Below are positions 10,797 to 21,261 of a DNA stretch of 64,000 bases, piece after piece. The notes under the pieces were generated by a model. The model saw only the letters and a program-made list of their open reading frames with translations. It made no database searches and was not told the DNA's origin. The position numbers and the translations under genes are program-made. How positions within the stretch are numbered: position 1 is the first letter of the stretch; each line of letters begins with the position of its first letter. The stretch comes from Gari tellinella (Eukaryota > Mollusca > Bivalvia > Cardiida > Psammobiidae): NCBI GenBank assembly GCA_922989275.2, contig OV277863.1:48342999-48406998 (forward strand), given 5' to 3'.

Positions 10797-11294
10797 TTCA
10801 GTGGCGAAGACGATATTACTTTCAAATAAACGCGTTTACGCTATAACAATTATATCCATTGTAAACAGCTTGTATCTGTACAGATCAGACAATGGGCAAC
10901 CCGGCGTTTTACAGTGGAGAATCCGTTATATTTTCCCGTTTAAACTCAAACGTACGCAAACGCAAAGCACTAAAACGTAGAAAAGAACAACTTTTGGACA
11001 ATTCTGATATTTCATGTTTATCTTGGTGGCAAACAGTTTGGAGCCTGATCAGACGCCGGGTTACCCGGCGTCTGATCTGGCTCCAAACTGTTTGTAAAAG
11101 AAATATTAGTTTTAGCGTAAACGCGTTTATCGGGAAAGAATAACAGATTCTCCACTGTATCAGGCTCCAAACGTTTTGCTACTCAGGTTAAAATAAATGG
11201 TTATGTATATGTAATGTAATTTCTAAAATATAATGTACTGCGTTTACGTTTCGTTTGCGTATAAACGGGGAATAATAGCGTCTTTTCCATTGTA
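10797..11294 (+). mobile_element. Old A element split by a young A1 element
   Basis: The left part at 10797-10909 (CAGTGGCGAAGACGATATT through GGGCAACCCGGCG) and the right part at 11160-11294 (TCAGGCTCCAAACG through CTTTTCCATTGTA) join into one diverged A copy of about 248 bp once the insertion at 10910-11159 is removed. The break is at the palindrome apex or adjoining arm. Confidence 0.75.
10910..11159 (-). mobile_element. Family A1 MITE nested in an older A copy
   Basis: TA-CAGTGGAGAATCCG to CAGATTCTCCACTG-TA, complete. Inserted at a TA within the palindrome of the host copy, a direct record of A-into-A transposition. Confidence 0.9.
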
Positions 11295-11424
11295 ACTGCA
11301 TTTTAAATTGCAGCTTCTTGTTTTCTAGGACAGTCGGTAAATATTTCAGATATTGTATTTAAAGGATACACTTATACAACCCTGCTACTGCCACATACTC
11401 GTTTGTTTAATGTTCCGTCATTTT

Positions 11425-11580
11425 TTAAACTTGAGATATTTTGGCATTCGTTTTGGAAAAAAAAGTTTCTTGATATATTTTGGCATTCATTTTGGAAAAA
11501 GAAGTTTCGTGTCGCGGCGTCTGATTAGGATTCAAATTATTTGCAAAATAACTGTTGTGCATGGGGTAAGGCAGTGAAGG
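11425..11580. repeat. Short tandem duplication and decayed B end
   Basis: GATATTTTGGCATTCGTTTTGGAA-type units occur twice (about 11427 and 11473), followed by GGCGTCTGATTAGGATTC and GGCAGTGAAGGTG, the right side of a B element without TTAA. Confidence 0.5.
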
Positions 11581-12141
11581 TGTTGGGTATACTACACAAA
11601 AATAGGAAACATTTAGAAGAAAAAGACTTTGTATTAGTTTGAATTATTGATACTTACCATAGTCGTTTATCGACTTATCTTACAAAGCATTACCACTGAT
11701 GTATATCTGATCATGAGTGAACTTTGTAACTACTGAAGCGCACATTTTAACCATTTCCCCCTGATATGAACACATATTGAGCACTTACTTTTTCAAAAAG
11801 TATAAACCTAGATCAGGGAGCCCGGATATTGGCTATTTATTCAGAATATACATTGTTTTCTTCGAAGATGTGTCGGACATGAGTCTGCACTCCTCCCTGG
11901 ATATATTTTCCTTATTCTATACTTCTATATAATATATAGTTATAAATGATAGCTTTTCATAGTAAGTCGATTTTTATATATGAATATTCAGCACGTATGA
12001 ACACTAAAACATGCTAATGTCGTTAGCAAATGTTTAGAACACACTGGAACTATTGGCTTGTATCTTATTTTGAAAGGGAAAGAAGGGAGTACATACACGT
12101 ATAGTGAACAGAATCGGAGACAGTTGCAATGATATACTAAC
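11581..12141. other. Unassigned AT-rich DNA
   Basis: Contains a weak C-like start (TTTTAACCATTTCCCCCTGAT near 11748) and otherwise nothing I can name. Confidence 0.4.
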
Positions 12142-12476
12142 ATAGAGAAGAGGTGAGAGAGAGGGAGATAACGAGAGAGAAAGGAGAGGAGAGAGAGAGA
12201 GGGTGTGGGGTATAGGGCGTAAGGGAAGATCATGAGTAGAAGATGGAAAAGAGAGGGAAACTGAGACAATAGTGACATAGAAACAGAGAAACAAAATGAG
12301 GGAGAAAAATACAAACACATATACAGACTGACAAACACACAATAACATCGTGTGACTGATAAACAGAGACACAGACGGACTGACAGACAGCGAAAAAAAC
12401 AAGCCAGGGAAAGTGATATAGGGCAATGAAAAATGAAAGAATTGGAGAGTGAGAAAAGAGTGAGAGTGAGCAAGAC
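12142..12476. repeat. Purine-rich (GA/CAGA)n microsatellite tract
   Basis: About 330 bp of degenerate GAGAGA, GGGAGA and CAGACA motifs with almost no T on the plus strand. The long minus-strand open frames here (rich in S, L, C, V) are translations of the simple repeat. Confidence 0.85.
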
Positions 12477-13054
12477 GACATTGCTTTTTCTGATTTTAAA
12501 CGAAATGAAAAAGATACTATACCTGCACACTATGTTCTGAACAGTGGTGACAGTCAGTAGAGAAGCAGCCAACCTTTCCTTGCCAGTGTTGTATCAACGT
12601 ACCCGTCAGGTGATGTGGCACTCTCACTATCAGCTCCTTGTGAGACCCAACTACCTTGTCAAAATGCTCACACGCCCATATGGAGAATGCAGGTTGCCCA
12701 AAATGTTATGGTTTCTGTACTTATGGTTATCCAAGTATACAACCATAGTAGGTAATAAAACGCATTGCTGCTAAATCGCTGTACCTGCCTAAATATTGTT
12801 AACATATATACATAATTAAATATGTGTTCATAGTCTCATAGACCACTCAATGTATTGAAATAACGCTCAATGCAGAACAAAAGCAATACAGAAAGCTTTC
12901 TGCAACACGTGTGTTCTTTATTAAGCATCTGTTTACCTTGAAGATTGACAATTACTCTTTTTAACAGACACAAGGCTGTAGTGTTAACATACATATAATG
13001 TACCCATGATGTACGTACCCATGTACCCAATTACTCGTGTGTGACATTCGTGAA
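12477..13054. other. Unassigned DNA with an unrecognised 76-codon plus-strand ORF
   Basis: The open frame at 12544-12774 starts MVTVSREAANLSLPVLYQ. Its base composition is more balanced than its surroundings, but I recognise no domain and see no clear splice context. Could be an isolated exon or chance. Confidence 0.3.
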
Positions 13055-13273
13055 TTAACCCTTATCCTGCCGTTATATCGTCTGCTTTAAAAGTGTCGTC
13101 TACAAAATTTGTTAAGTTTAGATTTATCTTTTATTTTTTTCAATTATTTAAACTTACAGACGAATGTCAAACAGTATGGATCCAGATCAGACGCCGCGTT
13201 ACGCGGCGTCTGATCTGGATCCTAACTGTTCGTTAAAACACAGTCAAGTCGCGATCGGCAGGAAAAGGGTTAA
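13055..13273 (+). mobile_element. Family B3 palindromic MITE (TTAA)
   Basis: TTAACCCTTATCCTGCCG and its inverse CGGCAGGAAAAGGGTTAA give an 18-bp TIR with one mismatch. Core at 13168-13232, GGATCCAGATCAGACGCCGCG type, apex GTTAC. ATCGTCTGC and GTCGTCTAC lie left of the core. Confidence 0.85.
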
Positions 13274-13776
13274 ATAGTTTATGATTTAGACAGATCCGAT
13301 CTATATACGTGTACACCTCAAACATCATCAACTTTCTGGCTTACAAATGATAAATTGCCATGATCATGTAGTAATTTAGGGTACGATTTGTTAGTGAGAT
13401 TGAGTCGCAAACGGTTTTTGAAGTTCAAACAGGTCATGTCTCATTATGTTTTGTTTTTAGTTTTTTTGTGAGGACTGCGATGTGTTGCTTATTAACATAT
13501 TGCAGGATGAACTTGAGTTCTTTATCAAAGCAAGCTTTAAGCAAGTCTCGTGGTTTCTATTTTTCTTAATTATCAATAGTGGTATTTCCTTCATCATTTA
13601 TCGTTGCGATATGGCATAGTTTGTGTCGCAGTGCCGTAAAACCAAACTCTTCCATCTTTTAAAGCTTAACATTTGGGTGTGTATACTGTATAGTGTCACT
13701 AATATAAACAGATTTATCATAAAATGTTGTTCGGCACTGTCATAAGCACGAACATTACACAACCTGAGTTTTGCTA
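13274..13776. other. Unassigned AT-rich DNA
   Basis: No palindrome, TIR or supportable ORF. Confidence 0.45.
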
Positions 13777-14141
13777 TACGGCACTCCCTCTCTACAACGG
13801 CCTCCGAACAACGGTTCCTTCCTTACAACGGCTATTACCGCTGTTCCCAAAACTTTTTAATCATGTCTAACCTTTTTACGGCTGCAATATAGTCTACTTA
13901 AAATTGTGGTCTGCTGTTTTTTCTCAAATTTACATATTAGACATTTTGACAGAAAAAACATAATGACGCGTGGCAAACTGCTTGAATCCAGATCAGACAT
14001 CGCGTTACTTAGCGTCTGATCTGGATTCAAGCTGTTTGCAATTTATGTAAGTCAAGTTCCCTCCTTACAACGACTCCCTCCGAACAACGAACATAATATT
14101 TTGTCTCTCATTGGATGTCGTTGTAGAATGGGAGCGCTGTA
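13777..14141 (+). mobile_element. Family E palindromic MITE (TA type)
   Basis: TACGGCACTCCCTCTCTAC to GGGAGCGCTGTA, with TIRs about 20 bp plus secondary CTCCCTCCGAACAACG blocks inside. Core at 13973-14039, GAATCC subtype (CTTGAATCCAGATCAGAC). TGGTCTGCTG lies left of the core. Length about 365 bp, the largest of these families. Confidence 0.8.
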
Positions 14142-14388
14142 ACTCTTTCTCTGCCAAGTTTTATTGTCTGCTTCAACACTATTGACGCCAAAATATCGTC
14201 TGCATTGGTAGTGTCGTTCGTCAGCCATTTTTTCCAAAGTCAGATTTAGGGCTGTTTCGACTGGAGAAATATCGAAACGAGTGTCAAACAGTTTGGATCC
14301 TGATCAGATGCCGCGTAACGCGGCGTCTGATCAGGATCCAAACTGTTTGCAATGTCGTCTTTGGCGACATTGACATTGCAAGAGTTAA
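14139..14388 (+). mobile_element. Family B2 palindromic MITE
   Basis: Begins GTAACTCTTTCTCTGCC (TTAA mutated or shared with the E border) and ends GCAAGAGTTAA. Core at 14285-14349 is a 65-bp palindrome with one mismatch (GATGCC against GGCGTC). Two TCGTCTGC-type motifs precede it. Confidence 0.8.
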
Positions 14389-14411
14389 TTCAAATGTACC
14401 AAAGGCGCATG

Positions 14412-14661
14412 TACAGTGGATACTCTGTTATTCTTTCCCGTTTAAACGCAAACGTACGCAAACGCAAAGCGCTAAAACGTAGAAAAGTGCAACTTTTGGA
14501 CAATTCTGATATTTCATGTTTATCTTGGTGGCAAAAAGTTTGGAGCCTGATCAGACGCCGGGTTACCCGGCGTCTGATCTGGCTCCAAACTGTTTGCACT
14601 GCAAATAATAGTTTTAGCGTAAACGCGTTTATTGGGAAAGAATAACACATTCTCCACTGTA
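14412..14661 (-). mobile_element. Family A1 MITE, young
   Basis: TA-CAGTGGATACTCTG to ACATTCTCCACTG-TA. Complete interior, with core T.T mismatch and CAAAAAGTTTGG in one arm. Confidence 0.9.
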
Positions 14662-14939
14662 GTTGTTTGGTTTGTTTGTTCAGAAGTCTATATCCCTTTT
14701 ACTTATCAAATCATGCGTTATTCATCTGTCTTATGTTGTCCGTTTGTCTTCATAACCATCGAGCTTTTCTTCTAAAAGCTCAGCATTTCGCTGGTGTCGA
14801 ATGTTTTTTTGTGCCAATGGATTCTTGATAAGAACATTATTGCTTGAAAGTTGTTGTTGTTTTCTTTTGGAGTTTTACATAGCTTCAAAAGCAAGGTCAT
14901 GTGTAAAACAGATCACTCAATTACGCTTTTTATCATTTC

Positions 14940-15171
14940 TTACCTGAAACTTCAAACATTAAATTCCAGTTTCCAATATAGTATCGTCCATTTTTAACTA
15001 TTTATGGTTGGTATTCGTCAATTTATAACACTGTGACAATCAGTCCGGACCATGATCAGAGGGCTCGTTTAGGATCTGAGTCTTCACTGTTTGCATAGGA
15101 CAAGTGTACTTTTCACATGTACACTGTTTACAAATGACACCTATACGAGTGACAAGGGTTCAAAGGGTTAA
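14940..15171 (+). mobile_element. Family F element, decayed
   Basis: ACCTGAAACTTCAAACATTA, TCCAGTTTCCAATATAG, a core reading GACCATGATCAGAGGGCTC, TTCACTGTTTGCATAGGAC and the end GGGTTCAAAGGGTTAA match intact F copies at 31802 and 33280 in order. Confidence 0.65.
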
Positions 15172-15284
15172 GGTATATGGCTCTAATGCTGTTGATAGAC
15201 GAATGGCTCGTGAACTATTTTGTTTTTAACTCATGGTCTAATAAAGCATCTTTATTAAAACTATAACAAACAGATGTTTAAAGG

Positions 15285-15475
15285 CAGATTACTTGCCATT
15301 TTAAACAGATGACTCGTACTTAGTTTGAAGGCTGATATCTCGATTACTATTTTAAGACAATTGACTCGTACATAGTTAAACTGTTCGTACACTGTTTTAG
15401 AATATTGGCTCGTATACTGTTTTAAGACAGACGACTCGTACATAGTTTTAAGTCACATGGCTCGTAAAGCATTCT
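15285..15475. repeat. Degenerate minisatellite, unit about 25-28 bp
   Basis: The motif GACTCGTACATAGTTTTAAG recurs about six times with substitutions (CTCGTACTTAG, CTCGATTACTA, TTCGTACACTG, CTCGTATACTG). Not associated with a palindrome. Confidence 0.7.
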
Positions 15476-15664
15476 ATGACGGATGGCTGCTAATTTAAGC
15501 TTTCATCCTTTTTTATCGTCTAAATCGATACTCATTTTAATGATAGTAATTTCTGAGTTTACTGTGTTTTGCTTGAGATACTAGATTGCCACGCCTTGCT
15601 TATGGTGTAGAAAGTCAAAGTTTGAAAAGACTACATGTATTTAATGCAATTAATCGTTTCATGC

Positions 15665-16156
15665 TACATTGGAGAAGACCTTATTCTGTTCCGTCCAAAC
15701 TAAACTAAACCGTCAGTCAATGCATTCAATATAAAATGTAGCATGAGATCATGTTGGAGGCTAATTTTAATCGGAGTGGTAATCTGTTTGGAATCTGGTC
15801 ATATGCCTGGTTACCCCGCGTCTGATCTGACTCCAAATTGTCTGCAACGGATGTACAGTGGAGAAAACGTTATTCTTTCCCAATAAACGCGTTTACGCTA
15901 AAACTATTATTTGCAGTGCAAACAGTTTGGAGCCAGATCAGACGCCGGGTAACCCGGCGTCTGATCAGGCTCCAAACTGTTTGCCACCAAGATAAACATG
16001 AAATATCAGAATTGTCCAAAAGTTGTTCTTTTCTACGTTTTAGCGATTTGCGTTTGCGTACGTTTGCGTTTAAACGGGAAAGAATAACAGATTCTCCACT
16101 GTAAGAATTTAGCATAAAAGAGTGGTTTGGAAATAAGTAACGTCTTCCCCACTGTA
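15665..16156 (-). mobile_element. Old A element split by a young A1 element
   Basis: 15665-15853 (TACATTGGAGAAGACC through CCAAATTGTCTGCAACGG) and 16104-16156 (GAATTTAGCATAAAAG through CGTCTTCCCCACTGTA) are the two halves of one diverged A copy around the insertion at 15854-16103. Confidence 0.75.
15854..16103 (+). mobile_element. Family A1 MITE nested in an older A copy
   Basis: Complete. Left TIR reads GAGAAAACGTTATT while the right reads AATAACAGATTCTC, so the TIRs are asymmetric at three positions, as in the copy at 16778. Confidence 0.9.
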
Positions 16157-16194
16157 CACTCAACTATTGCTGAAAAATCATACTCTAATCAGCT

Positions 16195-16437
16195 GGGTCC
16201 CGTTTCATAAAACTTCGTACGACAAATGCTGTCGTAAGTCAGATTTTAAAAATCTCAATTATTATTTATTTGTCCATCTAATCCTGTCTTGTGACATCAT
16301 TTTGGAATCGGCTTGAAAAGACGATTCCAAAGAGATGTCACACTACAGGATTTGATAGAGAAATAAGAAATTTAATGTATTTTAAAGTTTTGACTTTCGA
16401 TCGTTTTTGTCGTACGAAGTTTTATGAAACGGGCTCC
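16195..16437. mobile_element. MITE with CCCGTTTCATAAAACTTCG termini
   Basis: The TIR of about 29 bp (GGGTCCCGTTTCATAAAACT at left, inverse with GGAGCCCG at right) extends inward through CGTACGACAAA. About 180 bp of interior has no core palindrome and no ORF. This terminus type is a recurrent MITE end in marine invertebrate genomes as far as I recall, and is unrelated to families A-M. Confidence 0.8.
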
Positions 16438-16482
16438 TGTTTTCCAGTCAGTTGGGCAGACGGCTTCGTTGATTACAAGCTA

Positions 16483-16695
16483 TAGGGGAACAGTTGTTAT
16501 TCTTTCAATTTTAAACACAATCAAACGCAAACGCAATGCCTTAAAATGTAGAAAATCACAGTGTTCTTGAAAATGTTCTAGATTCATTTTACTCCGAGAG
16601 GCAAACAATTTGGAACCTATCAGAAGCTGGGTCTGGTCTGGTCTAAAACTGTTTGCAATGAACAGAATGTTTTCGCGTTTTAGGGTGCAGAAAAA
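16483..16695 (-). mobile_element. Decayed A element
   Basis: TAGGGGAACAGTTGTTATTC, AAACGCAAACGCAATGCC, then a reduced core (GGAACCTATCAGAAGC...GTCTAAAACTGTTTG). Right TIR lost. Confidence 0.55.
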
Positions 16696-16777
16696 GGTTA
16701 AATCATATGAATTGTACAGCACAACATGTTCGACTGTATGCGTAATAATATTAAAGGTGGTTAAGAGTAAAGTTAAG

Positions 16778-17027
16778 TACAGTGGAGAAAACGTTATTCT
16801 TTCCCAATAAACGCGTTTACGCTAAAACTATTATTTGCAGTGCAAACAGTTTGGAGCCAGATCAGACGCCGGGTTACCCGGCGTCTGATCAGGCTCCAAA
16901 CTGTTTACCACCAAAATAAACATGAATTATCAGAATTGTCCAAAAGTTGTACTTTTCTACGTTTTAGTGTTTTGCGTTTGCGTACGTTTGCGTTTAAACG
17001 GGAAAGAATAACAGATTATCCACTGTA
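16778..17027 (+). mobile_element. Family A1 MITE, young
   Basis: Complete with TA borders. The core apex is GGGTTACCC, although the arm mismatch (CCAGATC) is in the orientation that elsewhere goes with GGGTAACCC, so the single central base is flipped relative to its sisters. Confidence 0.9.
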
Positions 17028-17276
17028 CTAGAGTTTTTACAGTTACAGTTAAAACATATTTGATCCCCACATTATAATTCGGTAGGGTCACCGCTTATTA
17101 CTTTTTCAATCAAGTTTAACATTTCTGTCGATCAATTATGTCTACAGAACAAAAATATTCAAATAAGAAATCCATGCAGATTGAATGTATCTCATGACAA
17201 AAACTTTCTAGTATATTAAAGGTTTGTTTCCATCCTCATGTCCTACATCAAAATCTCTTACACGTATCTTAGTTTG

Positions 17277-17744
17277 TACAGTGGAGAAGACGTTATAATT
17301 ATTCTTTCCCATTTAAATGTAAAATAAACGCAAACGCATTGCACTATAATGTAGAATATTGCATCATTTTAACCCTTTGCCTGCTGGTCGCGACTTTATT
17401 GATTTTTGCAAACAGTTTAGATCCAGATCAGTCGCCGCGTAACGCGGCGTCTGATCTGGATCCAAACTGTTTGACACTCGTCTTATGGTTTATTTACTGA
17501 AAAAATGTATAAATCTAAATTTAACAAACTTTGCAGACGATAATTTCAAAGCAGAAGAAATCTCCGCTAGATACGGGTTAATAATTCAGACGTTTTATTT
17601 CAATTTTAGGGCCAACCAGTTTGGAGCCTGATCAGACACCGGGTTACCCGGCGTCTGATCTGGCTCGGAATTATTTGCAATGGAAACAATTATTTTTAGC
17701 GTAAACGCGTTTTTTGGGAAAAGAATAATGTATTTTCCACTGTA
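17277..17744 (-). mobile_element. A element split by a B element
   Basis: 17277-17368 (TACAGTGGAGAAGACG through AATGTAGAATATTGC) and 17582-17744 (GGGCCAACCAGTTTGGAGCC through ATTTTCCACTGTA) are halves of one A copy of about 255 bp. The TTAA element at 17369-17581 sits between them, in the A linker before the core. Confidence 0.8.
17369..17581 (-). mobile_element. Family B3 MITE nested in an A element
   Basis: TTAACCCTTTGCCTGCTGG to CTAGATACGGGTTAA. Core at about 17408-17472 (GATCCAGATCAGTCGCCGCG, apex GTAAC). AGCAGAAGAAAT and GCAGACGATAA lie right of the core, giving the reverse orientation of the copy at 13055. Confidence 0.85.
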
Positions 17745-18315
17745 GTATATCATGTGATTTTACAAGGTAATGGAGTCGTGAAAACTTTATAGTTGTAAGC
17801 TCGTTCAGTGGTATATGACTTGGAAAATTTAATAGTCCGTTGCCGTCAGGGCTGTTAAGAATCGAATCCTGCAAGCATGAGCACAGAGCATGAGAAAATT
17901 TAGCCTACAATCTACTTTAGATAAGAAGGCTTGATTTAATTGTTAACATTTTATATCACAATTTGATTTTGATAACTATGAAACAAACTTTTGGCCATGT
18001 TTTAGGATGAGGGCTTTGTAGGAGCACATTTGTCTCGGAGGAGTGACTGATGTGTTCGTAAACGTTCATATTTTTGACAAACTGGCAATGAGACAGATGT
18101 GTTTGACACACACTAGGGAGGACACTCGAAGCACATTTGTCTCACATTCTACCATAAGGAATTGCTAAGTATATTACAGAAAACTATCGTCTTGCTTAAA
18201 TTATACCTCATATAGATATGTTTTAGAAAGGACACATAAGCATTTCAGGCTATTGTTTAGGATTATGAGCTGCCAACGACCATAAATCCATGTTGGCTCC
18301 CAGGTTACAGTACTG

Positions 18316-18633
18316 AACCTTATTAAATTAAATTGATAATCGCAAGCGAATTGCCATCGAATTGCCATCGAATCGCCATCGAATCGGGCGCTTCAAAAAG
18401 CAAACCGTGTGCTTGAGTCGTTTCACGCGATTTTTCCGAAGCGGTTGTGACAAAAATGGAATCGAAAAACATTAACGAAGGCATATTTGCGAATATTTGT
18501 GAGATACACAATTCAGGCAAACTTAAAGCGTTAATTGCGTTGGACAATATTCACAAGCGAATTGCCATCGAATTACTAGCGAATTGCCATCGAATTGCAA
18601 GCGAATCGCAAAAATTGTTAATTTAATAAGGTT
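18316..18633. mobile_element. TIR element with internal GCGAATTGCCATCGAATT repeats
   Basis: A perfect 16-bp TIR AACCTTATTAAATTAA lies at 18316-18331 with its inverse at 18618-18633; similarity continues outward (CAGTACTG against CACAG). Subterminal direct repeats of GCGAATTGCCATCGAATT occur three or four times near each end. A 74-codon minus-strand frame (18323-18547) ends in translated repeat and has no domain I can name. Confidence 0.7.
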
Positions 18634-18834
18634 CTGTGTATGAATACCATTCCAATACCCGTAAGAGTCAGACGTCGTTCTAGAACTGTTAGACAAAACA
18701 GTGGATTGTTGTTAGAAATAAGAAAAATTATAAGAAACAGGGAATAGTTTAAGGTTTGGCTTTTTCTTAGAGTGCGTATAGTATTGGTTTGTATGAAATC
18801 TCAATACCGCTGAAATCCGTAGTTAAAGGACTGT

Positions 18835-19049
18835 TTAACCCCTTCACTGCCTTACCCCGAGTTCACTAATAATTTGAAAACAGTTTGGATCCTGATCAGA
18901 CGCCGCATAACGCGGTGTCTGATCAGGATACAAACTGTTTTACACTCATTTCAATATTTCATAAGTCAAAATAACTAAATATTTAATTTGAGAAATAAAA
19001 GCAGACGACCATTGCTTAAATTTGATGACGTCATGGCAGTGAAGCGCAA
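18835..19049 (-). mobile_element. Family B1 palindromic MITE
   Basis: TTAACCCCTTCACTGCC at left; right end GATGACGTCATGGCAGTGAAG with the final TTAA mutated. Core at 18877-18941 with three mismatches. AAGCAGACGACCATTG is the inverted TCGTCTGCTT motif right of the core. Confidence 0.8.
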
Positions 19050-19937
19050 CTATCGTATTATCATAATATAAGGTTTGTTTGAGAAATGCTGTTTGACGTT
19101 TTCATTTGAAGAATATCGTTTAGTTTAAACATTAGTTTGTTTAAAGTTATTATTTGGCACTTTGCACTGACATTGTTTGTGTTCAATAAAGACTAAGTTA
19201 AATGTACAAGTTTTGTTCTATATTCAATTTTACTTTGTCTATCCTTCTCTCTGTCCGTTTGCCACAGCGTGACCCCGTTACAACTCTAAAACGAGAGTGT
19301 AATCGAGTATAACAAAGACACGAGTAAGTTTTCAAAATGTGTTTACTAGGAGGTGTCTCACTATGTATGACATTTTTGTATGTATAAAAAGTTTTACAAT
19401 GCAGCTTTTACACAAATACTTATTACAACGTGTAGTATTTATACCCATTTGAATTTTGGACCCTAATATTTTTGTTTTCAGTTTTGTATAAAAACTAAAT
19501 CTATACCAAAATTTACCCAAATGAAACATTGCTATAAGTTTTGTTTAAAAACACCAAAAGTCATTGACGGGATACTTTAAAATAAAGGTAATAATTATGC
19601 TCCTCCGTGTACTGGCTACCAGTAATTGTTTTGTGTTTTCTGTATTATAAATAGCGTTTTTACGTCACATTCGGTCAATCGAAAAACGTCCAAAACTCAT
19701 GTCACATATTTAATTATTTAAAAAAAGGATCGACAAACCTATTGATGATAACATTTGACATGAGTTAAAACGGCAAACCTCGATTTTAAGATTTTTTCTG
19801 ACGTGGAAAAACGAGTTCTTCTTTTTATATAAAATGACGTGAAAACAATTGAGCTTTCTTGTCCTTTAAAAGCTTGGCCAGGGCACATTTTTCACACAAA
19901 TGTGTTTATTGGTTAGACATTTGATGTCCAATTTGCG
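19050..19937. other. Unassigned AT-rich DNA
   Basis: No palindrome, no supportable ORF or splice-flanked exon; lies inside the possible 2-kb segment. Confidence 0.4.
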
Positions 19938-20020
19938 CCATGTGAGACAAATCGACAGCGTCGGGCTTACGTAAGACAAATGTGCTCCGATACAAACGTG
20001 CTCCTACAGCGCTTCGCCAT

Positions 20021-20271
20021 TTAACCTATTACCCCATAGCCTGTTTATAGTTTTGAAAATAGGTAACTACTTAAAGCAGGTTGAAAGTAAAGCAGAATGC
20101 GCCATATGGCGCATTCTGCTTTACTTTCAGCCTGCTTTAAGCTTTTACCAGCTAGAATAAGGAAAGTATTAAATATGACACATATTCATTACGGTTTATA
20201 TTGGAACTATTTTCTTCAGCGGATGAATAAAATGCATGTGCTAAAAGTCGCTTCTATAAGGGAAAGGTTGA
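20021..20271 (+). mobile_element. Family C palindromic MITE (TTAA)
   Basis: TTAACCTATTACCCCATAGC to AGGGAAAGGTTGAA (right TTAA mutated to TTGA). Core II at 20070-20141 is 72 bp, apex GCGCCATATGGCGC. Right flank holds CTTCAGCGGATGAATAAAAT. Confidence 0.85.
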
Positions 20272-20275
20272 ACTG

Positions 20276-20425
20276 TATACATTGCTCCCTCTCTACAACG
20301 ATACCCAACGGGAGACAAAGAGTGTGTGTGTTGTTCGGAGGGAGTTCTTTTAAGAATGGGAATATTAAGATTTGGCTTAAATTTGCAAATGGCTTGAATC
20401 CAGATCAGACCACGCGTAATGCTGT
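20276..20425 (+). mobile_element. Family E left half
   Basis: TACATTGCTCCCTCTCTAC, AACGGGAGACAAAGAGTGTG, then CTTGAATCCAGATCAGACC, where the core decays. No right half. Confidence 0.6.
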
Positions 20426-20484
20426 GTGTAATCTGTTTCAATTAACGTTTCTTCCATAGCTATTTTCACTAATAAAGTCAAATT

Positions 20485-20850
20485 ATTGTTTAAGCAGGCT
20501 GAAAGTAAAGCAGGATTATCATAAAAAGCATTCTGATGTCCATTTATCTTGTTTTAAGCTACCGTCTGCTAGGGTATAGGAAATATTTCTTAAGATGCAC
20601 AGTCATCACTGTTTCAATTTGAACTTATGGATGAATACATTAAAGGCGTTAAAACGTTATTTCTGGTGGAGAGGTCAAGCGCCGAATGTTAACGCTCTGC
20701 ACGATAAGGGTGTATTTGTGAAAACAGTTGCAAAACTAATGCAGACCCTAATCAGAGGGCTCCCGTAGGAGCCGTCTGATCTTGAGCTTCACTGTTTGCA
20801 TAGGACAATTGGACGGGTATATGCATGGCTACAGTTCAAGGGTGTTAAAC
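20485..20850. repeat. Decayed C element followed by decayed F element
   Basis: 20485-20680 carries AAGCAGGCTGAAAGTAAAGC, TTTTAAGCTACCGTCTGC and TTATGGATGAATAC (C landmarks). 20700-20850 carries CAGACCCTAATCAGAGGGCTC facing GAGCCGTCTGATCTTGAG and TGTTTGCATAGGACAA (F landmarks). Confidence 0.55.
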
Positions 20851-21045
20851 GGACTGCCTTTATAAGTTTCTCGAATCCTCGAAAGATGCATGCTTTTTTG
20901 TAGCATCCTATGCTATTCAAATCCCCAACGTATTCATATTTTCAAATCCAGTGTATGTTTTATAATCAATTTCGAATCGGTTTTAAATTCTGCGAGAATT
21001 AAATGAGAGCGCGGAGAATATCGTTATTACGAGTGTCATCTCTTT

Positions 21046-21261
21046 TTAACCTTCCTGCAGGCGATGAAATTGTCGTCTGAAGAATTTGACATCTGCAACT
21101 ATTCTCAGAATTGATACAATCTGCGTTTTCGTTTAGAAAATATCATCAGAATGCCAAACAGCTTGGATCCCGATGAGACGCCGAGTTACTCGGCGTCTCA
21201 TCTGGATCCAAACTGTTTGCAGCAGTTATTATAAAGTTGTCCACGGCACAAAGAAGGTTAA
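21046..21261 (+). mobile_element. Family B variant MITE
   Basis: TTAACCTTCCTGCAGGCG to CACAAAGAAGGTTAA, TTAA at both borders. Core at 21154-21219 uses GATGAGACGCCGAG, an L-like arm, with apex AGTTACT. TTGTCGTCTGAAG precedes it. Confidence 0.75.

Larger units (their letters stand above)
18011..20013. mobile_element. Possible 2.0-kb inverted-repeat-bounded segment
   Basis: The left edge holds GTAGGAGCACATTTGTCTC and, about 110 bp inward, GCACATTTGTCTCACAT. The right edge holds ATGTGAGACAAAT, then AGACAAATGTGCTCC, then GTGCTCCTAC: the same blocks inverted and in mirror order. This fits a decayed foldback element, now containing the elements at 18316 and 18835. No transposase frame is seen. Two independent solo copies are the alternative. 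Confidence 0.4.

Noticed and set aside
11988..12572. 194-codon minus-strand frame resembling a multi-pass membrane protein
   Set aside because: Complement of a purine microsatellite; hydrophobicity comes from CTC/TCT codons.
12544..12774. 76-codon plus-strand frame next to the purine tract
   Set aside because: Composition looks coding-like, but there is no known motif and no clear splice sites; listed only as unassigned.
18323..18547. 74-codon minus-strand frame in a TIR element, considered as a Harbinger-type accessory protein
   Set aside because: Its last third is translated GCGAATTGCCATCGAATT repeat, and I cannot name a domain in the rest.
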